Positions 51,063-60,999 of a stretch of 64,000 nt of DNA are shown here, piece by piece (the first letter of the stretch is position 1; each line of letters starts with the position of its first letter). The stretch lies in NCBI RefSeq assembly GCF_000328475.2, contig NC_026490.1, positions 310,001 through 374,000 on the forward strand. Reading direction: 5' to 3'. The translations under genes were made by a program, and so were the position numbers. Below the pieces are notes generated by a model that was not told where the DNA came from, did not search any database, and saw nothing but the letters and a program-made list of their open reading frames with translations. This DNA comes from Mycosarcoma maydis. Its lineage: Eukaryota; Basidiomycota; Ustilaginomycetes; Ustilaginales.

Positions 51063-51964
51063 TCAACGATCCTCGGCCCATTCCTGTTTTCGCAGTATCA
51101 GTCCAAGGTGGAACGATGTGTTGGATGGTCAGCGGCATACCTTCACGAGGCAACAACTTGCAGCTTGATTTTGTAGCACTTACGTTCTCCTTTCGGATTT
51201 GTGCCTCCTCCTCTGGCGAGAAGTCGTTCTGGATGTTGAACAGCTTTCGGATCTCCTCGGTGGTCTTACCCTTGATCATGTTGGCGCTGCCGGAAGAGAA
51301 CGCAGAAGGCAACATTTGCAGGCCAATACCATTGTCAGAAGATGAGGCGAAACATAGACAACGGGAAAAACACACCTGGCTGCGAATGCGGCCGATACCT
51401 ACACAGTCTTGCAACCGACATCGAGGAGAGGCTTGATGTCGAGGTAGTTTGCTGCCAGGATGATTTCGAAGAGCATCTCCTGGTCAACTTGAATGAACTT
51501 GGCGTCCCAGTCCGAGATATCGGTTGTACGTCTGCGCGATTCTTCTGCGTCGTCCGCAGGTGCGGGTGGGTCGTTGCGGTGATGAGAGCAGTACTCGAGG
51601 ACCTGTGTGATACGAAAGTGGCGTTCAGGCTCGAAAATCTAGATTTGCTAGCTTGTATGGAATCATTGTCGGTGAACTTACCTTTTTGAGCACGTTGGAA
51701 GACACATTCACGAGGGGAATCGGTTGTTCCGTGTCTCCGATGTCTGTCGACAGAAGAAAACGTGGATTGCAAGAGACAGTGGCGGAGTTGATTAGGCGTC
51801 TGATACATGAGTACGCAGTGGCCGCAAAGGAAAGCAAATCCAAGCAAGCTGGCGGACATCCATCAAATCTTACCTTCGAGCATTTGCTTGATGAGCACCG
51901 AACGCTCGGCGACATCGCGATCAACCGTGAACTGCTCGTTGTCCGAAGTGGTGAGGCTGACCAT
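51063..51964 (-). CDS. SKP1: SCF ubiquitin ligase adaptor SKP1
   Basis: Skp1 links F-box proteins to cullin-1 in SCF E3 ligases. Rebuilt as complement(join(51063..51083,51184..51286,51403..51602,51682..51743,51874..51964)), 158 residues, the expected size. Exon 1: [20 protein letters not shown] to LIKQMLE. Exon 2: [20 protein letters not shown]. Exon 3: [50 protein letters not shown]. Exon 4: [34 protein letters not shown]. Exon 5 has 21 bases and encodes EWAEDR plus stop, the conserved Skp1 end. Donors are GTAAGA, GTAAGT, GTAGGT and GTAAGT, and all acceptors are AG. Introns are 130, 79, 116 and 100 bases. This is the most intron-rich gene in the window. Confidence 0.95.
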
Positions 51965-52932
51965 GTCTGCAGCTGGCAACTGTGTGGTTGCAAATGTGTC
52001 GTTGAATGGGAATGAATTGCTTGTATTCGGGGCCTAGAGATTGCCTGCGTTGGTGCTTGAGTGCCACGGGGTGATGAAGGTGCTGTAATTGACACTGAGA
52101 GGAAGCGAGGAAGGGTGTGGTATCATCGAGTACACAAGCAAAGTCCGTCGATGCATCGACTGAGCTGCCAAAAATCAGCCACGAGCGTCAATGCGCAACT
52201 GTGATTCGTGATTAAGCGCTGCTCGCTGCTCGCTGCTCTACTCGTGACTGGCGTTGAGCCTTGAGGCAGCGCAACACAACCTCAGTGCGAATCTGAATTT
52301 GGGCTGCATTTCGCCATCACTGTGTGGTCACGGCGCGCCTTTTCGTGAGTGGAGTTGGACGCGGACAGAGATCAGCGCTCTACGTGCAATTTCCCCGATT
52401 AGACTTCTCAGGCTCAACGCACACATACACGATACAGTACATACTGTACATTCGTGATTTACACAGGCCTTCTTTCTTCAGACCGAGTCAAGCCACGCCG
52501 CCAACGATGTGTGTATCCTTCTCTGATTGTATGAATTGTGCGGATGTTGAACAGCATTAGAGAAGAGACAAGGTTGAACTAGTCGTACAAGCAGATAGGA
52601 ACTAGATGTATACGTATGTGTGACTTGAGACGTGCAAACAAAGAGGAGAATGCTGGTGGTGATGAGAAAAGCAACGGAAAAACAGGTATCCAGAAAAAGG
52701 AAAATGCATTGTTGAAAGCAAGCGAAGAATGCGTGACGTTACGTTGAGAAGCCCCGAGATTGTCCGAAAGTAGCTAGATTGTGGTTGAATGCAGGAAAAC
52801 AAGGAAGACAGTGAGGTGCAGAGGTTTACGACCTCGAGCACCTGGCAGGCGCGCAGTTGATGCAGGCCTTTTGCTGGGTACAGAGCATCTAAAAGATGTC
52901 TGCAGGGTGAGCAAGAGGTGATGTGTCATTGA
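51965..52932 (-). other. spacer between SKP1 and MTHFR genes
   Basis: 968 bases holding the SKP1 promoter and MTHFR 3' region. It contains (GCTGCTC)3 at 52218-52238 and a palindromic AGTACATACTGTACAT-like stretch near 52435-52452. No gene seen. Confidence 0.5.
52218..52238. repeat. (GCTGCTC)3 heptamer array
   Basis: Three perfect 7-base units close to a single GATTCGT copy. Confidence 0.88.
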
Positions 52933-54885
52933 TCAGGAGGCTGCGGGAGCAGGAGAAGAGGCATTGCCGTTCGAGATGGCATTGGCAGGCGAAGAAATCG
53001 AGTTGGTCACATGCCCGGCTGCGTTGCTGACGGCGGAAGCCAAGCCAGAAAGCGAGCCATTGACGGCCGATGTGACCTCCGAAGCGCTGAGGAAGGGTTC
53101 AAAGATCGAGTCGTTGGCTTTGAAGTCATTGTGCACCACATTGACAAGGAAGTAGCTGTTGAACATGTCTTCAAGGAACTTGCGTGATGGCGATGTAGGC
53201 TCGTACACCTTGGCCCAGTTCCTTCCGATCTCGTACGCCTCGTCCTTCCATGCCAGGAATGAGATGGACTCGACGATGGTCGGCTGGATGATCTCACAGT
53301 GCGGGAAGACACCCCAGGTGACGGCATTAGGAGCTTCCGAGTTGGTGTTGGTGCGCATGTCGCCCTGCGAGTTGACGGCATGGTAAGTGATCTGCGGATC
53401 GGCCTCGATTCTGGCAATAAGAGCGTCAAGATCCTCGGGTGAGACAAAAAACTCGAGGTAGGCTTTTTGATAGACGTAACCGTTCTTGGGACCCCAGCCG
53501 TGCACCTTGTCGTCGCTACGAGCACCGTCGACGGCGGGCTGCGAGTTGATGGTGAGGAAGCCAAGCTGGTTCATCTTTGCAAGCTTGTCGCTGATCACCG
53601 AGGTTTCGCGTGCGACGGGCGTCTCGGACCACGGAAGAGCCTTAACTTGGCCGGCGCAGAACTGTTGGAAGAGGGTTTTGACGTCGTCCAAACAAGTGGG
53701 AGCGCCCCACATCTCTTTGGCCTCTTCGTTCGAGTATCGTAGCTTTACACCGTAGGCGTCAACGTCGCCATACGCAGGCGAGCGAGCGTCGCCCCATCGA
53801 CCGTTAGGGAACTCGTCCCAGGTCTCGGTACGGTTGACGTAGCTCTTTGCACGATTGGCCCAGAAGATGGGACGAATTTTCTCCTCGCGCCTCTTGGGAG
53901 TGAGACTAGGCGTCCAAGGGAGAGGGCTGACTTGGTTGACCGAGGGTGTGAGGCCGAGATAATCAAGGAGCATGCGCGAACCTTTCTCAAGGTTCATGGT
54001 GTAGATGTGCAAGCCGCTGATGCCCAGGCCGGTGCCAACGATTTTTTTGCACATTTCACCGACGAGACGGGTGCCAATCTCTCGCACCTTTTGGTCGTCG
54101 TCTCTGACAGGATCGAGAGCGTCATGGAAATACTGAGGGACCAAGGTGCCGAAGCGAGCAGTAGCGCGCTGGAAACCACCATAGGTCTGGATGGGCATGA
54201 CACCGGGGATGATTGGACAGTTGATCCCTGCAGCTCGTACGTCCTTGACCCACTTTGCGAAAATGTCAAAGTCGTAAAACATCTGCGTAAAGATAAAGTC
54301 TGCGCCGGCTTCAATCTTTTCCTTGAGACGTTCGAGCTCCAATTCGGGCCCGTCGATGGCTTCAGGGTGACCCTCGGGGAAGCCGGCGACTGCAATGGCA
54401 AAGTAGTCGCCGTATTGCTCGCGGATATATTCTACGAGTTCCTTGGCGCGGGTAAAGCCGGCAGCGTGAGGCTCCCATTCGGACTGACCAGCAGGAGGAT
54501 CGCCTCGCAGAGCGAGAATGTTACGGCAGCCAAATTCCTTGGCCTCCTTGAGTGCGGTGTCGATTTTCTCACGAGGCATGTTGGTGCAGGTGAGGTGCAT
54601 GCAGGTCTCCAGACCGATGTAGGTATGGACGGTCTTTACCAGCGAAGCGGTGAGGTCCGAGGTACGACCACCAGCGTTCCAGGTGATGTCGACGAACTCG
54701 GGGCCGAGGTCGGCCATACGCTCGATACGATCATAGAGATTGGTAAGACCCTGGGCGGTACGAGGAGGAAAGTACTCGAAGCTCCACCAAATGCGACCTT
54801 CCTTTTCGGCCTTTGCGATCTTGTTGGTGATCTTCCAAGAGGTGTCGCCCTTGGGAGGAAGAGGAGAGTCGATGCCGTTGGACAT
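52933..54885 (-). CDS. MET13: methylenetetrahydrofolate reductase
   Basis: Reduces 5,10-methylene-THF to 5-methyl-THF, feeding methionine synthesis in the cytosol. 650 residues, single exon, from the ATG at 54885 (MSNGIDSPLPP); the open frame upstream begins only with TTG. The catalytic TIM barrel spans about residues 15-310: WSFEYFPPRTAQGLTNLYDR, DITWNAGGRTSDLT, ETCMHLTCTNMPREKID, NILALRGDPPAGQ, ADFIFTQMFYDFDIFAKWV, and PGVMPIQTYGGFQRATARFG. The C-terminal regulatory (SAM-responsive) domain follows, with VYQKAYLEFFVSPEDLDAL and ITYHAVNSQGDMRTNTN. An Ala/Ser-rich tail closes the protein. Yeast has two paralogues, Met12 and Met13; which one this matches best cannot be decided by eye. Confidence 0.94.
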   Translation of the reverse strand: MSNGIDSPLPPKGDTSWKITNKIAKAEKEGRIWWSFEYFPPRTAQGLTNLYDRIERMADLGPEFVDITWNAGGRTSDLTASLVKTVHTYIGLETCMHLTCTNMPREKIDTALKEAKEFGCRNILALRGDPPAGQSEWEPHAAGFTRAKELVEYIREQYGDYFAIAVAGFPEGHPEAIDGPELELERLKEKIEAGADFIFTQMFYDFDIFAKWVKDVRAAGINCPIIPGVMPIQTYGGFQRATARFGTLVPQYFHDALDPVRDDDQKVREIGTRLVGEMCKKIVGTGLGISGLHIYTMNLEKGSRMLLDYLGLTPSVNQVSPLPWTPSLTPKRREEKIRPIFWANRAKSYVNRTETWDEFPNGRWGDARSPAYGDVDAYGVKLRYSNEEAKEMWGAPTCLDDVKTLFQQFCAGQVKALPWSETPVARETSVISDKLAKMNQLGFLTINSQPAVDGARSDDKVHGWGPKNGYVYQKAYLEFFVSPEDLDALIARIEADPQITYHAVNSQGDMRTNTNSEAPNAVTWGVFPHCEIIQPTIVESISFLAWKDEAYEIGRNWAKVYEPTSPSRKFLEDMFNSYFLVNVVHNDFKANDSIFEPFLSASEVTSAVNGSLSGLASAVSNAAGHVTNSISSPANAISNGNASSPAPAAS

Positions 54886-55902
54886 GATGAAGGTGGCGAT
54901 GGTTTTCAAGGGCTTGGGTGATGGTGGGAGTATTCTGAATCGAAGACGACGTCAATGTAGATGATGCAGACGTGTCTATGAAATCAGAACAGTGACCCGA
55001 ACACTCTAGCGTGCGGTGGTAATGATGTTTGGATGACAGAGGGAGAGAGAGAGGGAGAGAGACGGTAGACGCTTTGTCTACTTGAGCGGAAGGGATGGAC
55101 TATAGGGGACTGTAGGAGAACGGTGGGAAGCACGCAAGAGCCAAGTGTGAAAGGACGCAAGCGCAACCAGAACGTGCGTCTGTGGCGGGCGGATTTACGG
55201 TTGGCCCCAACTACTTACTACACTGGGACAGAAGCATGTGCCAATCACGAATCACAGTCGTGAGTAGAGTGAGTCGTGAGTCTTCTTGAATCACGAACAA
55301 TCGTGAATCGTGAATCGTGAATTTCTTCTTAGCTCAGGGTCTTGGTTGGGCTCTTCAGAAGAACACTCGCGATCTGTCACGACTGTGGTGCTTGCTTGAC
55401 TCGCTCACCCTCGCATGATTTTCTGATTTTCTGATTTTCTGATTTGTCTGATTTTCCGATTTTCCAATTTTCCAATTTCCATTCATTTTCCAACTTGGCT
55501 TCATGGCGGTCATCGGTGATTGCCGAGGCTACTACAGTCTGAGTGCGTGAACCTGATCTGATCGCATCTAGGTCCATGCTTACCTACGCATGAGTAAGCC
55601 CAACCTTCTCACAACAAAACCGTGAAATGACGGCTGAATCGTGAATCGTGAATCGTGAATGTGTCACTTTGCTAGAAGCACGTTTCTGCCCCACCAAACT
55701 CATGGATTCAAGATTGCATTTCCATACAACCCCACACTCGTTGCTGTATGCGATACCCCCACGTGTAAGCCACTGTCTCTATCGCCGATCTGATATGGTC
55801 GAATGATCGACACTCGTCCTCAACGTCCATCCCGTGCCCTCACAAAGGAATGTACGCTGCTTAGTCCTACTGGTGCATCTCGCTTCAAAATTGACGTCAT
55901 CT
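54886..55902. other. divergent promoter region, MTHFR / APP1
   Basis: About 1 kb. Shows a GAGA-rich tract (about 55037-55065), heptamers at 55300-55322 and 55636-55660, and the T-rich octamer array at 55416-55490. No gene seen. Confidence 0.55.
55416..55490. repeat. TGATTTTC octamer array, degenerate at the 3' end
   Basis: Three perfect TGATTTTC units followed by progressively altered units (GATTTTCC, AATTTTCC). Confidence 0.85.
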
Positions 55903-58080
55903 ATGAGCAAAGATGATCAGCGCCAGCCTCACACATCTCAGGTATCATCCAACATGAGTCGTTTCCGCATTCGTAGCAGGGCCGGCTCGCTTCTCAACTC
56001 CAGTTTCGATTATCTGACAAGTCGTGATTGGCCGGCCGTCGCCGGCTCAGCGCGAGCGAAACTTCAACTTGCCTCCACTTCAGCAACTACGCCGACTCGA
56101 GACATCAGGGCAGGTCAAGCAAGTCACTTTTCTTCCTCAACTTCGCTACCTCGTGTCAGGGACATGTCGGGTCGCGCTGGTGTCGAAAACGTCGTCCTAC
56201 TTCCCGGTTGGACTCAACGAAGGGTGGCTCGCGACCGTCACCCGCAAGGCTGGGCTACCATCGACGCTCCCGAAGATCTGGAAGATGGCGAGGTTGAGCT
56301 TCACATCTGGCTTCACGGCTTGGTTGCTAAGACGCTCCATTCTCCCAGTAGAAGTCAGAGGATCTTTAATCAAATGGCACGCCAACTCGCAGGCCTTCCC
56401 AAGATTCAACCTCAGCCTGCCGGATCTTCAATTCTAGATTCCTCTGCGGCTGCAACCTATGTCGAAGAGCCTCAGCAGATCGATGGTGATCTCTTCCTTC
56501 AAAACGACTCCCATGGGCGGAGCCATGAAAATTTCTCCGAGATAATCGCTCGCAAGGTCATCGAAAAGGCTGATGATCAAACTCTCGTGCGTCTCATGGA
56601 GGACCTTCACGCCTTTCCCACAGACTCTGCCGCCGCCAGAGAGGCCGCAAAGGATGCCGATCAGAGTCCAGCCGCAGTCAGTGCTTCCAGTACTTTCTCA
56701 CAGTCGCCTAAACGGACCGACACCATGCTTTCCGGAGGCTCAGCTCAATGGCTCACCAGGAGTCTTGACGAGGTCGCTGTCTTTCATCAAAATCTTTCTC
56801 GACGCTTACAGGCCTATTGGGTCTATAGATCGCCTTACAAGGACGTCCACATTGAAGTTACTCCCGTCATTAACGGCACTGTTGCCTGTGACCAAAAGGG
56901 AAATCGTCTCACCTTGGCCTCCACCCGTCTCACCACCGATTCCACTGGCCAATTTGAGCATCGTCTCATTGTTCCGTGGCACATGCTGTCCTCCTTCTGT
57001 CGCCATTTCGCCGATCACCTCCAAGCCTCACCAGATAAGATAGAAGCCGTCGAAATCAGAGCGAAATTGCTCTCCTCGATCGCCGAAGGCTCCGTCGAAG
57101 CTGGTTCTGAAACCACCTGGCGGCGTTGTCCCATCCATGAGGACCATCCACGCCGTGTCAGGGTCATTTCGGACATCGATGACACCATTAAGCACACTGG
57201 TGTTGTTCAGGGTGCAAAACAGATCCTACGAAATGTCTTTGTCCTCCCCTATCACGAAGCCGAAGTAAAAGGAATCTCGTCCTGGTATCATGCCATGGCT
57301 GATATGGGCGTCGGCTTGCACTACGTCACCAATGCACCCCTCGAGCTTCATAGTCTCGTCTTGGACTTCCTTGAGACAGTTCGGCTTCCCATCAGCCATC
57401 TCGTTCTTAAACACTACCCGAGTGGCGCTCGCAGCTTATTGTCCAGCTGGCTCGAACCGGCCGGCGAGCGAAAGCGTGCCAATGTTGTCAAAATCCTTGA
57501 CAACTTTCGGACCTCCCAGTTCATCCTCATCGGAGACAGTGGCGAGCTCGACCTCGAGCTCTATTGCGCTTTAGCGGCAGAGCGTCCTGACCAAGTTCGT
57601 GGTATTTTTATTCGCGATGTCAGCACTCCAGCTTCCCAGAAGGCCGAGCCTTCCGCCTTTTCCGCGGCCCCGTCTGTTGATGGACCCACAAACATCTCAG
57701 CTTCAACACTAGGAGGTGCTTTGCCGAAGGCTCCGCGAAGTGCAGTCACTCAGTCAACATGGGTGCGACGCCCCGACGCTGCAGAACCGGCTTTTTTCGA
57801 TACGTCCTATCATCCCCCGAGAGCGCCAGCATCATTAGACTTGCCCGCGAATCGATTAACAGATACAGCCGCACACGCAGCTCAATCAAATCGCGCAGTT
57901 TCTGAGCAAGAGATCAGGCAGGCGCAGGCATTCCAGACTCGTCTCAACAAGTCCACGAGCATAATTCCACGCTCCACCGTCTTCAGACTCTTCAAGGAAG
58001 GTGCCGACGTCGAGAAACAGGCTTGCCAGCTCGTTCGCGAACTACAGAATGGCACTAGACCAGCTGATCGGCCCTTATAG
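55903..58080 (+). CDS. APP1: APP1-type phosphatidate phosphatase (DUF2183)
   Basis: Yeast App1 is an actin-patch protein with Mg-dependent phosphatidate phosphatase activity. 725 residues, single exon. The ATG at 55903 (MSKDDQRQPH) was chosen; the frame extends upstream only to a GTG, and a later ATG at 55954 (MSRFRIRSRAG) is an alternative. The N-terminal half includes VLLPGWTQRRVARDRHPQGW and EVELHIWLHGLVAKT. The HAD-like catalytic motif DxDxT appears as VRVISDIDDTIKHTGVVQGA at about 415-435. It is followed by YVTNAPLELHSLVLDFL, LILIGDSGELDLELY-type sequence (FILIGDSGELDLELY) near 543, and VRGIFIRDV. A Pro/Ala-rich tail follows. It is the last solid gene before the repeat-rich right end. 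Confidence 0.92.
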   Translation: MSKDDQRQPHTSQVSSNMSRFRIRSRAGSLLNSSFDYLTSRDWPAVAGSARAKLQLASTSATTPTRDIRAGQASHFSSSTSLPRVRDMSGRAGVENVVLLPGWTQRRVARDRHPQGWATIDAPEDLEDGEVELHIWLHGLVAKTLHSPSRSQRIFNQMARQLAGLPKIQPQPAGSSILDSSAAATYVEEPQQIDGDLFLQNDSHGRSHENFSEIIARKVIEKADDQTLVRLMEDLHAFPTDSAAAREAAKDADQSPAAVSASSTFSQSPKRTDTMLSGGSAQWLTRSLDEVAVFHQNLSRRLQAYWVYRSPYKDVHIEVTPVINGTVACDQKGNRLTLASTRLTTDSTGQFEHRLIVPWHMLSSFCRHFADHLQASPDKIEAVEIRAKLLSSIAEGSVEAGSETTWRRCPIHEDHPRRVRVISDIDDTIKHTGVVQGAKQILRNVFVLPYHEAEVKGISSWYHAMADMGVGLHYVTNAPLELHSLVLDFLETVRLPISHLVLKHYPSGARSLLSSWLEPAGERKRANVVKILDNFRTSQFILIGDSGELDLELYCALAAERPDQVRGIFIRDVSTPASQKAEPSAFSAAPSVDGPTNISASTLGGALPKAPRSAVTQSTWVRRPDAAEPAFFDTSYHPPRAPASLDLPANRLTDTAAHAAQSNRAVSEQEIRQAQAFQTRLNKSTSIIPRSTVFRLFKEGADVEKQACQLVRELQNGTRPADRPL

Positions 58081-58338
58081 CGCATCTTGTCCCTCTTAAA
58101 GCGCCACGTTTATGTTTCCATCGACAACCACGAGTCACAAACACCTGATGTACGAATAAATCGAAACGCAACTCAACCAGCACCCAACGCCTATGACACC
58201 CACGGCTGGCGCATAGATGTGTTGCAAACGAATATGTTCTGAAGGGCGTGATTGTCGTGAAAACAAAAAGCAGCCATACTCACACCAACTCCGATGGGCC
58301 GGTTCCTCCTGAATGGCTTGAGTCACGAGTGTCGGAGG

Positions 58339-58440
58339 TGTTGGATTATCGGCGATTGGCGTTATACCGATCACGATCGCCCACAAACACTTGATCCACG
58401 CAACCGAAACACGCGAGTGACCGGACGGAAACGAGTAGCT
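58339..58440 (+). mobile_element. LTR-like repeat, copy C (reverse orientation to A and B)
   Basis: Begins TGTTGGATTATCGGCGATTGG and continues for about 100 bases with clear similarity to the reverse complement of the right ends of copies A and B (shared GCGATTGGCGTT, GCGAGTGACCGGACGG and AACGAGTA blocks). The start TGTTRGA-type resembles LTR 5' ends. Weaker similarity continues to about 58560. Confidence 0.6.
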
Positions 58441-58635
58441 GGAGAACGAACCTGTCAGGCGGGAAGGTTTCACTGCACGAAGAACCTTTTCCGAAGGTCC
58501 GCTACACACGCGAGACGGGCCCGCTGTACTTACGGCATGGCGCCGATGGCGAGATGTAAAGGGGAGATTCACACAGGACGATGCTAGTATCTTCACAATA
58601 GTATTACTGCGCTCTAGTCAGGCACCTCCAGACGG

Positions 58636-58970
58636 GCGTATGCTGACGGTTCACTCAAGGACGGGCTCGAGGCTAACTCATACTTCGCTCAGTCCAGCAC
58701 CCGGACATGGGAGCTTGCAAAGGCTGCCGGACCTGGCTCTACGGTGAACCGCGCTGAATTGCTTGCAATCTGTCAAGCTCTGAACACGACGTCGTCAACG
58801 AAGTTGCAACGATCTTCCGTGACAATCGCGCTGCTCTGAGCAGCATAGGCACCAGGCCTAGCAGTGACCAAGACATTTCGACCATCCAACAGATAACAGT
58901 CGCCAGGCGTGTCACGGTGGTCTGGGTCCCCTGGCATCGTGGCATTCTAGGGAACAGACGAGCCGACTAG
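58636..58970 (+). pseudogene. broken RNase H domain of a LINE-type retrotransposon
   Basis: Frame 58636 reads YADGSLKDG, then VNRAELLAICQAL; the next frame over reads IFRDNRAALSSI and WVPWHRGILGNRRAD before a stop at 58968-58970. In order these are the Asp, Glu, Asp and final Asp landmarks of RNase HI as found in non-LTR retrotransposons. The switch of frame, with a stop in the original frame soon after, shows the copy is dead. No reverse transcriptase is visible next to it, so only this fragment survives here. Spacing from the YADG to the RAD motif (about 110 codons) fits an RNase HI domain. Confidence 0.75.
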
Positions 58971-59289
58971 CTTCCTCAGAACACTCAGACTGCCTGTCTA
59001 TTCACAGGAGGGCAATCGTGAATGCTGGCCTGAACCAAGCATGGAACTCTTCAGCAAATGGCTCCAAGCTCAAAGTTGTAAAAATGCTACGAGTCGGAGA
59101 CATTTTCATGGTGTACAAGCATCTCCAGCGGAGGTGTCCATTCACGATTCTGGCACAAATCAGAACCAGCCATGCAGACACGAAATTATACCTTACGGCA
59201 CGCAACAATGTGAATCGCGAATGTATTGCAATTTCTAGTGGGGCAAAATTGTGAATGGTCACGCTGAGTGGTGGCAACCAAGAATCACG

Positions 59290-60255
59290 AATCTTAGGAA
59301 ACGCTAGAAGGTCGAAATTTCCCTTATCCAAAAGAGGCGAGTTGGAATTGTGTGATGGTCGAGGATGGGGGCGGGAGTCTGGTGGACAATCAGGAATCCT
59401 GAATGTTCCGGACTGTGTCTGGACGAGGACACTACTCAGGACTATTAAGCGCGAGTGCTCCCCCTGTATTTACTGTATGTACGTGAGCTGACTGGAGTTT
59501 TCTACATGAGCTTCTCCCTATACAACAGCTTCTCACACAGCTGACTAGCGGTGGCCACGACTGGTCAGATGCCAAGTATGCGGCCAATGGGGTATTCCCA
59601 CGTTCGTCCAGCGTGTTGGAAGATTCGTATGTGTGCCGATGCAAACCAAATGGTAGGACACGGTTCTATTGATAGCGACGGGAATAGGGTGTAGGTAACT
59701 TTACAGGTTGCTTGATTTTCTATGGCAATTCTAAAGATGAGAGTGGGACTATTTATGTCCTTTGGTTTGGGGCGTCTACCCTGTGGAAGGTGAAACGGGA
59801 TGCCTTCCTAGCTCAGGTATAGAGCCCAGAGATGCTACGCCAATGCGGCCGCAGCCGGTGGGCTGCGGAGTACCTGAGTCGCTGAGCCGCTATGCCGCCA
59901 GGTCTCCAACACAGCGAACCTTGTAAATATACAAAAGGCGCATTGCAAAATGGCATGGCAAAACTCACGACTCGTGACTGTTGGCACACGGCTATGTGGG
60001 CATAACTAATCACGAATCGTGAATATTCTCCGCGGTGTGCTCGCAATGCGATCATGTGCATTTCACACTTGCATATGATGGCATGCACTGTATGGCGTGA
60101 CACCTTCAGCGCTCTATGATGAGTAACCTTAGCTGACAGGTTCACCGGCTACTCGTTCCCGTTCAGTCACTCGTGTGTTCCGGTAGGGTGAGTCAAGTGA
60201 TTCTGGTCGATCGGATCGGACTCGTGACTAAACGCCAATCGCTGATATTCTGACA
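59290..60255 (-). mobile_element. LTR-like repeat, copy A, with internal insertion
   Basis: Shares with copy B, in the same order, the blocks CGAAATTTCCCTT...GAGGCGAGTTGG, CTGTATTTACTGTATGTACG, GAGCTTCTCCCTATAC, GACTAGCGGTGGCCACGACTGG and the end CTAAACGCCAATCGC. The segment 59615-60150 is longer than in B and seems to contain extra sequence. Read on the - strand the element begins TGTCAGAATATC at 60255. Confidence 0.65.
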
Positions 60256-60584
60256 AAACAGGTGCGTTCCTGCAGATCTCCTTCTTTTCCGCATTCTTGC
60301 CCCTCTAGAAACACGAAAGCAGCTAGCTTAAGTTAACTTAGAAGAATTCTTCGCGAAAGTAGCCACCTTCACATTCGTGATTGAAACTAAATGAAACCAA
60401 TTCCTCTTCGGTGGTGGCAACGAGTTCTTCGCACGAGGTTCCTATTGCATGCGACGCTCGACCGACGATCAGCGCAGACGCCGGCCACATAACCACCATT
60501 CCCCACAGCATTTGCTCAGCGTCTTCACTCGCGCATTAAAATAGACACTTTGTTATTAGAATCACGTCGTGATTAATGGAAAAA

Positions 60585-60720
60585 GTCGACCTAGGAACCA
60601 ACCCGGGAACCGCCCCGAGTGGCTCCCCCTGAAGAGCCACCCGAGCAAGGACCCCCGATCTAGGCTCCTCCTCAGGGGTGGTTGCTGGGGTGGTTTCCGA
60701 TGAGCAACCACCCCCCGTCA
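60585..60720. repeat. GC-rich block with two strong hairpins
   Basis: Perfect 12-base stem GGGGTGGTTGCT (60675-60686) with AGCAACCACCCC (60703-60714), loop 16. Second 7-base stem GTGGCTC (60619-60625) with GAGCCAC (60634-60640), loop 8. The block stands out from AT-rich flanks. Origin unknown; could be part of a mobile element. Confidence 0.7.
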
Positions 60721-60814
60721 ATCATGAATCAACCGGTCCCAGCATACAGCTCAATACGCCACAGTTGTTGTCGATGCAATCATGAATATAATCACGAATA
60801 TATTAATCTAAGCC

Positions 60815-60985
60815 AACGAACGAGCGAGCAAGTGAGATGGACAAGTGAGTAAAGGGCCAGCAACCAAACGAGCGAGTGAGATCGACGAGTGAGACCAACG
60901 ACGGAGCGAGACCAAAGAGTGAGAGTGACCAGCGAGGGAGATCGACGAGTGAAAGAGACCAATGAGTGAGCGAGACAGGCGAGAG
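60815..60985. repeat. degenerate purine-rich minisatellite
   Basis: Loose tandem copies of GAGCGAGTGAGATCGACGAGTG-like units, with strand asymmetry (almost no T on the + strand). The units vary, so the array is old or has evolved by slippage. The - strand frames here only reflect the repeat (Ser/Leu-rich). Confidence 0.7.
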
Positions 60986-60999
60986 GAACGGGGCGGGTT

